Assembly: GCA_018822365.1 (NCBI GenBank)
Contig: JAHJKL010000038.1
Coordinates: forward strand, 1 to 58,295
Origin: Candidatus Margulisiibacteriota bacterium
GTDB lineage: Bacteria; Margulisbacteria; WOR-1; O2-12-FULL-45-9; XYB2-FULL-48-7
Reading direction: 5' to 3'
Length of the DNA: 58,295 nt
Part shown: one piece after another, positions 54,202-58,295 of the stretch
Numbering within the stretch: position 1 is the stretch's first letter
How the letters are laid out: each line of letters begins with the position of its first letter
Notes under the pieces: generated by a model
Database searches by the model: none
What the model saw: only the letters and a program-made list of their open reading frames with translations
Told to the model about the DNA's origin: nothing
Made by a program: the position numbers and the translations under genes

Positions 54202-55359
54202 CTACTTCTTGGCGCTTTCCTTGATCAATGCCAAGCCGATCTGATTTCGTTGGATCTGGTTGGTCCCTTCATAGATCTGGGTGATCTTTGCGTCGCGCGC
54301 CATTTTTTCGACCGGATATTCTTTCATGTACCCGTAGCCGCCAAAAACCTGGATCGCGTCGATCGTTACCTTCATGGCAACATCAGAGGCAAAAAGTTTG
54401 GCTTCAGAAGCGGGGAGGGTAAAGTTTTTATGTCCGGCATCGATCATCTTTGCTACGGCGTAAACTAATGCCCGGGCCGCTTCGATCTGGGTCGCCATAT
54501 CGGCCAGCATATGTTGGACCGCTTGCAGGCTGATGATCGGCTGACCAAACTGGACGCGTTGTTTGGCGTATTTTATTGCTTCGTCGAGTGCCCCTTGCGC
54601 GATCCCCACCGCCTGCGCACCAATGCCCGGGCGGGTCATATCCAGGGTTTTCATCGCGACAATAAAGCCCATTCCTTCTTTTCCAAGCAGCTGGCTTTTA
54701 TGGATCTTGCAATCCTGGAAGACCAATTCGCGGGTGGCGGAACAGCGGATCCCCATTTTATTCTCTTTTTTGCCAAAGGTGAAGCCGGGAGTTCCTTTTT
54801 CCACTATAAAAGCGGAGGCGCCGCGGGGGCCTTTGGTTTTGTCAGTGATCGCGATAACGGTATAGGTGTCGGCTTCCCCGCCGTTGGTGATCCATTGCTT
54901 GGTTCCATTGAGAATGTAATGGTCGCCGCTTTTAACGGCGGTTGTCTCCAGACCGGCGGCATCGGAGCCGGCGCTTGCTTCCGTTAAGCCAAAAGCGGCC
55001 AGTATTTTTCCTGCTGCGATCGGGGGCATATATTTCTTTTTTTGTTCTTCAGAGCCAAAAAGCAGGATGGGAGTCGAGCCCAAAGCGGAAGCGGCAAAGG
55101 TTACTCCCACGCCGCCGCAGATCCGGCTGATCTCTTCGGTGGCCAAACAAAAGTTAAAAACGCTTTGTCCCATTCCGCCCAACTCTTCAGGAATGTATAG
55201 ACCGCAAAGGTCCGCTTCCGCATAAGCCTTGAGCGCCTCCCATGGGAACTCGCCGGTTTCATCCCATTCGGCTCGCTTGGGAAGCGCTTTCTCCAGGGAA
55301 ACCTTTCGGGCCAGGTCGCGGACCATCTTTTGTTCGTCGGTCAATAAATAATCTAACAT
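54202..55359 (-). CDS. acyl-CoA dehydrogenase (short-chain, butyryl-type)
   Basis: The 385-residue FAD enzyme has LTEASAGSDAAG, the flavin-contact WITNGGEADTYTV, QVFGGYGYMKEYPVEKMARD and the catalytic Glu in IYEGTNQIQR. It oxidises (or, run backwards, reduces) short acyl-CoA with Etf as partner. Its position between fabH and etfB makes a dehydrogenase-Etf unit inside the fatty-acid operon. Confidence 0.92.
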   Translation of the reverse strand: MLDYLLTDEQKMVRDLARKVSLEKALPKRAEWDETGEFPWEALKAYAEADLCGLYIPEELGGMGQSVFNFCLATEEISRICGGVGVTFAASALGSTPILLFGSEEQKKKYMPPIAAGKILAAFGLTEASAGSDAAGLETTAVKSGDHYILNGTKQWITNGGEADTYTVIAITDKTKGPRGASAFIVEKGTPGFTFGKKENKMGIRCSATRELVFQDCKIHKSQLLGKEGMGFIVAMKTLDMTRPGIGAQAVGIAQGALDEAIKYAKQRVQFGQPIISLQAVQHMLADMATQIEAARALVYAVAKMIDAGHKNFTLPASEAKLFASDVAMKVTIDAIQVFGGYGYMKEYPVEKMARDAKITQIYEGTNQIQRNQIGLALIKESAKK

Positions 55360-55375
55360 TTTTACTTAATTCCTC

Positions 55376-56335
55376 CTACCAAATAATAGCGTTGGCCCCA
55401 TAAGTCAAACCAGCCCCAAAGCCGGACAAGATAACGAGGTTGCCGCTTTTTAATTTCCCTTCAGCTGCCGCCTCGTCAAGGGCGAGGGGAACAGAAGCCG
55501 CTGAGGTGTTACCGTATTTGTGGAGATTAACATAAACTTTTTCTTTTGACAACCCCATTTTCTTGGTCACATGGTCGATAATTCTAATATTTGCCTGATG
55601 GGGAATGAGCAGGTCAACGTCGGCTAACTGCCGTCCGGAGTCCTTGAGGACTTCGTTGACCGATGACTCGAGCGCCCGGACCGCGAACTTGAAAACTTCT
55701 TTTCCATCCATCCGGATAAAACGGCTGTTTTTACATTCCGGATCGCGGCTTCCTCCTCCTGGCATTACCAGGGATTGCCTAAGATGTCCCTCCGCTTTCC
55801 AGAAGTTGCTGATTACCCCTTTGTTTTGGTCCGCCCGTAAAACGACCGCCCCGGCCGCATCGCCAAAAAGGATGCAGGTTCCCCGGTCGGTCCAGTCCAG
55901 ATACTTGGTTAGCGTGTCAGCCCCAACCAAAAGGATCGTTTTGTGGCGCCCGCTCTCGATAAGGCAGCTCGCGACCGCCAGGCCATGGTTAAAGCCGGCG
56001 CAGGCGGCAGACAGGTCGAAGGCGGCCGCATTGACAGCTTTGAGCTTGTCCTGCAGGATGCAGGCGACGGAAGGAAAAAGAGTGTCGGGCGAAGTTGTGC
56101 AAACAATGATAACCTCTATCTCTTCGGGGAAAACCTTTGCTTTGACGAGCGCCCTTTCCGCGGCGACGATCGCCAGGTCAGAGGTTGCTGTTAATTCGTC
56201 GGATACCCGCCGTTCAATTATCCCGGTCCGTTCCCTGATCCATTCATCCGATGTTTCAACGAGTTTGGCCAGATCGTGGTTGGTGACTATTTTACTTGGA
56301 ACACAGGAACCGGTCCCAATGATCCTGGCTTTCAT
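55376..56335 (-). CDS. fabH: beta-ketoacyl-ACP synthase III
   Basis: FabH starts fatty-acid synthesis by condensing acetyl-CoA with malonyl-ACP. The 319-residue protein has C112 in LSAACAGFNHG, the His in PHQANIRIIDH and the Asn in KYGNTSAASVPLAL. It overlaps plsX by four bases, the common plsX-fabH pairing. Confidence 0.96.
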   Translation of the reverse strand: MKARIIGTGSCVPSKIVTNHDLAKLVETSDEWIRERTGIIERRVSDELTATSDLAIVAAERALVKAKVFPEEIEVIIVCTTSPDTLFPSVACILQDKLKAVNAAAFDLSAACAGFNHGLAVASCLIESGRHKTILLVGADTLTKYLDWTDRGTCILFGDAAGAVVLRADQNKGVISNFWKAEGHLRQSLVMPGGGSRDPECKNSRFIRMDGKEVFKFAVRALESSVNEVLKDSGRQLADVDLLIPHQANIRIIDHVTKKMGLSKEKVYVNLHKYGNTSAASVPLALDEAAAEGKLKSGNLVILSGFGAGLTYGANAIIW

Positions 56336-57321
56336 GGCTGGGCCTCGATCTTGGTGATCCGTCCGACCAGGTCTTGCTGGATCGCCTCCATAGTTGCACG
56401 GATCGCGTTTTTGATCGCTTTTGCCTTAGCCCGGCCATGGGCCTTGAAAACGACCCCATTGATCCCAAGCATCGGGGCTCCACCGTATTCGTCGTAATCT
56501 GTCCGCTTCTTTATCCCGGCAAATGCGGGGAGAAGGAGGAAGGCGGCAAAATAGGTGATCGGGTTCTTTGTTAGCTCTTTCTTAAAAAGGTCGAGCAGGA
56601 AGCTGCTGACCGACTCCCCGAATTTAAGGATCAAATTTCCGACAAATCCGTCGCAAACGACAACATCGACCTCTCCGGCGAACATTTCTTTTGGCTCAAC
56701 GTTTCCAAGAAAGTTGATCGGGGCTTCTTTGAGCAGCGGCCACGCTTCGGTCACCAGCTCATTCCCTTTTTCTTTTTCTTCCCCGATGTTAAGCAGGCCA
56801 ACCCGCGGGGCTTTGACGTGCATGACGCATTCGCTGTATTGCGATCCCATCTCGGCAAATTGTTTCAATTGCTTTGCTTTACAGTCGGAATTGGCCCCGA
56901 TATCCAGGATCAACAACGGGTTTTTTTGGGTAGGAAACAGTCCCGCGATCGCCGGTCTCTCGATCCCGGGGATCCGGCCCAGGCCAAAAAGGGAGGCGGC
57001 CATTAACGCGCCGGTGTTGCCGGCGGAAACGATCGCCATGGCTTCTTGTTTTTTCACCAGGGCGACGGCGACATTTAACGAGGAATCCTTTTTTTGTTTG
57101 ACGGCGGATACGGGGGACTCGCTGTTGGTGATCACTTCTTCGGCGTTGATCACGGAGATTCTGCCAATTTTTTTGTATCTGGAGAGCTCCCGGTTGATCT
57201 TGTCCTTTTTGCCGACCAAAACAAGTTCAACCGGGAGATCAAGCGAAGCCTGAACCGCTCCTTTGACGATCTCTGCGGGAGCAAAATCACCCCCCATGGC
57301 GTCAATCGCGATGCGGATCAC
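56332..57321 (-). CDS. plsX: phosphate acyltransferase
   Basis: PlsX makes acyl-phosphate from acyl-ACP for phospholipid synthesis. The 329-residue protein shows IAIDAMGGDFAP at the start, VSAGNTGALMAASLF and NIGEEKEKGNELV. It starts directly after rpmF and ends overlapping fabH, the conserved rpmF-plsX-fabH arrangement. Confidence 0.96.
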   Translation of the reverse strand: MIRIAIDAMGGDFAPAEIVKGAVQASLDLPVELVLVGKKDKINRELSRYKKIGRISVINAEEVITNSESPVSAVKQKKDSSLNVAVALVKKQEAMAIVSAGNTGALMAASLFGLGRIPGIERPAIAGLFPTQKNPLLILDIGANSDCKAKQLKQFAEMGSQYSECVMHVKAPRVGLLNIGEEKEKGNELVTEAWPLLKEAPINFLGNVEPKEMFAGEVDVVVCDGFVGNLILKFGESVSSFLLDLFKKELTKNPITYFAAFLLLPAFAGIKKRTDYDEYGGAPMLGINGVVFKAHGRAKAKAIKNAIRATMEAIQQDLVGRITKIEAQP

Positions 57322-57522
57322 TTATTTCTTCCCTTTCTTCTTCTCCTTAAGCTTTAAGACCTGCTTTCCTTTGTAGCTGCCGCAGGCCTGGCAAGCCTGG
57401 TGAGGGAGGGCCGGAGCCCCGCATTGAGGGCACTTGCTGACGTTAGGGGCGGTCATTACATAGTTGGAGGCCCGTCTTTTTCCCTGCCTTGAATTCGAAT
57501 GTCGTTTCTTTGGTACTGGCAT
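57322..57522 (-). CDS. rpmF: 50S ribosomal protein L32
   Basis: A 66-residue zinc-ribbon ribosomal protein. MPVPKKRHSNSRQGKRRAS is diagnostic and two CxxC pairs (KCPQCGAP and QACGSYKG, with the further cysteine in HQACQ) bind zinc. It is translated two bases after yceD and abuts plsX. Confidence 0.96.
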   Translation of the reverse strand: MPVPKKRHSNSRQGKRRASNYVMTAPNVSKCPQCGAPALPHQACQACGSYKGKQVLKLKEKKKGKK

Positions 57523-57524
57523 AT

Positions 57525-57947
57525 TTACACTCCTTTACAATTATTATCGCATAGCGACTTGATCGGCAGAGAGAGCAGGATATTCTGACGGATCAATTCG
57601 TTTAGGTCGATAGTGTTATCCTTTTCGATCGGATAAACAAAATCACTTTCTTTCAGCTCGGTTTCTTTGCCAACGGACTGCTCCAGGTCTTGTCTGGCAT
57701 AGGTTTCTGAAACCTCAAGGGTGATCGGCTGTTTAAAACTATTCAAACAACGCGAACATTCAAGTTCAGCCTCGGCCTGGATCGTTCCTTTTACCAGGAC
57801 CGAGTTCCCGGTATTGGTCAGATGAAGCCGGACCAGGACCGGCTTCGTCAGGATAAGCCCATCCTCGGGAAACGAGAGTTTTTCAGAATCCTCGACATCC
57901 CCTTCGTTTCCAACCTGACGAAGTAGTTCGGTCAGCTCAATCTTCAC
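57525..57947 (-). CDS. yceD: YceD/DUF177 family protein
   Basis: A 140-residue DUF177 protein with CSRCLNSFKQPITLEV and the C-terminal CDNNCKGV. YceD is commonly transcribed ahead of rpmF and may aid ribosome or rRNA maturation. It starts with GTG. The promoter (57959-57988) leaves about five bases of leader and no ribosome site. It heads the long lipid operon. Confidence 0.88.
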   Translation of the reverse strand: MKIELTELLRQVGNEGDVEDSEKLSFPEDGLILTKPVLVRLHLTNTGNSVLVKGTIQAEAELECSRCLNSFKQPITLEVSETYARQDLEQSVGKETELKESDFVYPIEKDNTIDLNELIRQNILLSLPIKSLCDNNCKGV

Positions 57948-57958
57948 AACAAACAGAA

Positions 57959-57988
57959 ATTATACTTAAAAAAGGGGGTAATTGTCAA
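57959..57988 (-). promoter_or_regulatory. promoter of the yceD-rpmF-plsX-fab operon
   Basis: On the minus strand a perfect TTGACA (57983-57988), an 18-base spacer and a perfect TATAAT (57959-57964). The predicted start is a few bases before the yceD GTG. Confidence 0.8.
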
Positions 57989-58000
57989 ATTTATCGGGAA

Positions 58001-58295
58001 TTATCCGGCCCTCGGGTGGGTGTGGTCGTAAACTTTTTTAAGCCGGTCTTTTGTAACATGAGTGTAGACCTGGGTGGTAGAAAGCGAAACATGGCCCAGA
58101 AGCTCCTGGACCATGCGGAGGTCTGCCCCCCCGTCAAGAAGATGGGTAGCAAAGGAATGGCGCAGGGTATGCGGCGTCACCTTTTTATTTATGCCGGCTT
58201 TTTTCGCGTAAAACTTGATCAGCCGTTCGATCTGTCGGGCGGTTAGCCTGGTGCCAAGCCTCCCAAGAAAAAGGGCCTGGCTTTTTCGGCCAACA
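58001..58295 (-). CDS. C-terminal part of a tyrosine recombinase (XerC/XerD-like), cut by window edge
   Basis: The visible 97 residues are the catalytic end of a tyrosine recombinase: [20 protein letters not shown] holds the HxxR and RHS region, [16 protein letters not shown] the last His and the nucleophilic Tyr. [14 protein letters not shown] precedes them. XerC/XerD resolve chromosome dimers at dif. The length to the edge and the near-origin position fit a housekeeping Xer, but an integrase cannot be excluded. Confidence 0.85.
   Translation of the reverse strand, partial: VGRKSQALFLGRLGTRLTARQIERLIKFYAKKAGINKKVTPHTLRHSFATHLLDGGADLRMVQELLGHVSLSTTQVYTHVTKDRLKKVYDHTHPRAG

Overview
This window most likely comes from an uncultivated Gram-negative-type (diderm) bacterium. 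It carries LPS genes (lpxC, a fabZ-lpxA fusion, lpxB), an AsmA-like envelope protein and predicted outer-membrane barrels. TGA is used as an ordinary stop, so the standard bacterial code applies. The gene order dnaA-dnaN-dciA-gyrB-gyrA opposite rpmH-rnpA-yidD-yidC-jag-mnmE marks it as the chromosomal replication-origin region. The style (small genes packed with ATGA overlaps, DciA helicase loader, FabK reductase) would suit a candidate phylum such as Margulisbacteria/WOR-1 (Saganbacteria). That placement is inference, since there is no rRNA here to test it.

Layout. 1-1.8 kb: end of a restriction-modification-like protein, an unknown membrane protein and a DUF3800 protein (accessory, possibly defence). 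1.8-9.4 kb: glycosyltransferase, outer-membrane protein, hisC, a SelO-like protein on the other strand, then a glycine-cleavage operon (gcvT, small membrane protein, gcvH, gcvPA, no gcvPB) and a membrane-anchored thioredoxin-fold protein. 9.4-21.4 kb: the origin region, with gyrA, gyrB, dciA, dnaN and dnaA on the minus strand and rpmH to folD on the plus strand. It has an AT-rich dnaA-dnaN gap with DnaA-box-like sites, two perfect parS sites and a pair of consensus DnaA boxes before folD. 21.4-30.6 kb: rseP, then a lipid A block (gnnA-like, gnnB-like, lpxB, fabZ-lpxA, lpxC, vanW-like) led by tRNA-Thr and tuf. 30.6-37.1 kb: pyrE, envelope proteins, a hydrolase, a muramidase-like protein, a flavin reductase and maf. 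37.1-39.5 kb: AT-rich accessory patch with a HEPN-like protein, a split lipoprotein gene, a hairpin repeat and a structured non-coding stretch next to tRNA-Tyr. 39.5-43.8 kb: a 42-aa basic protein, an rRNA methyltransferase, a class III aminotransferase and a secreted subtilase. 43.8-58.0 kb: one long minus-strand lipid operon: yceD, rpmF, plsX, fabH, acyl-CoA dehydrogenase, etfB, etfA, fabD, fabG, acpP, fabK, fabF and a 1357-aa outer-membrane protein. The window ends inside a xerC/xerD gene.

How they fit together. FabD/FabH/FabG/FabF/FabK/AcpP make acyl-ACP, and the dehydratase FabZ is supplied from the lipid A locus as a fusion to LpxA. Both halves use (R)-3-hydroxyacyl-ACP, so the fusion sits at the branch between phospholipid and lipid A. 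The gnnA/gnnB pair beside lpxB suggests that the lipid A sugar is UDP-GlcNAc3N, giving amide-linked acyl chains. An acyl-CoA dehydrogenase with its own ferredoxin-EtfA/EtfB is embedded in the fatty-acid operon, an uncommon link between lipid synthesis and electron transfer.

Most distinctive observations: the gnnAB-lpx cluster, the FabZ-LpxA fusion, a repeated TATAAT box 6-8 nt before start codons (leaderless transcripts), a hairpin-repeat family with a fixed loop and a variable inner stem, a hairpin abutting the lpxB start codon, and a structured region beside tRNA-Tyr.
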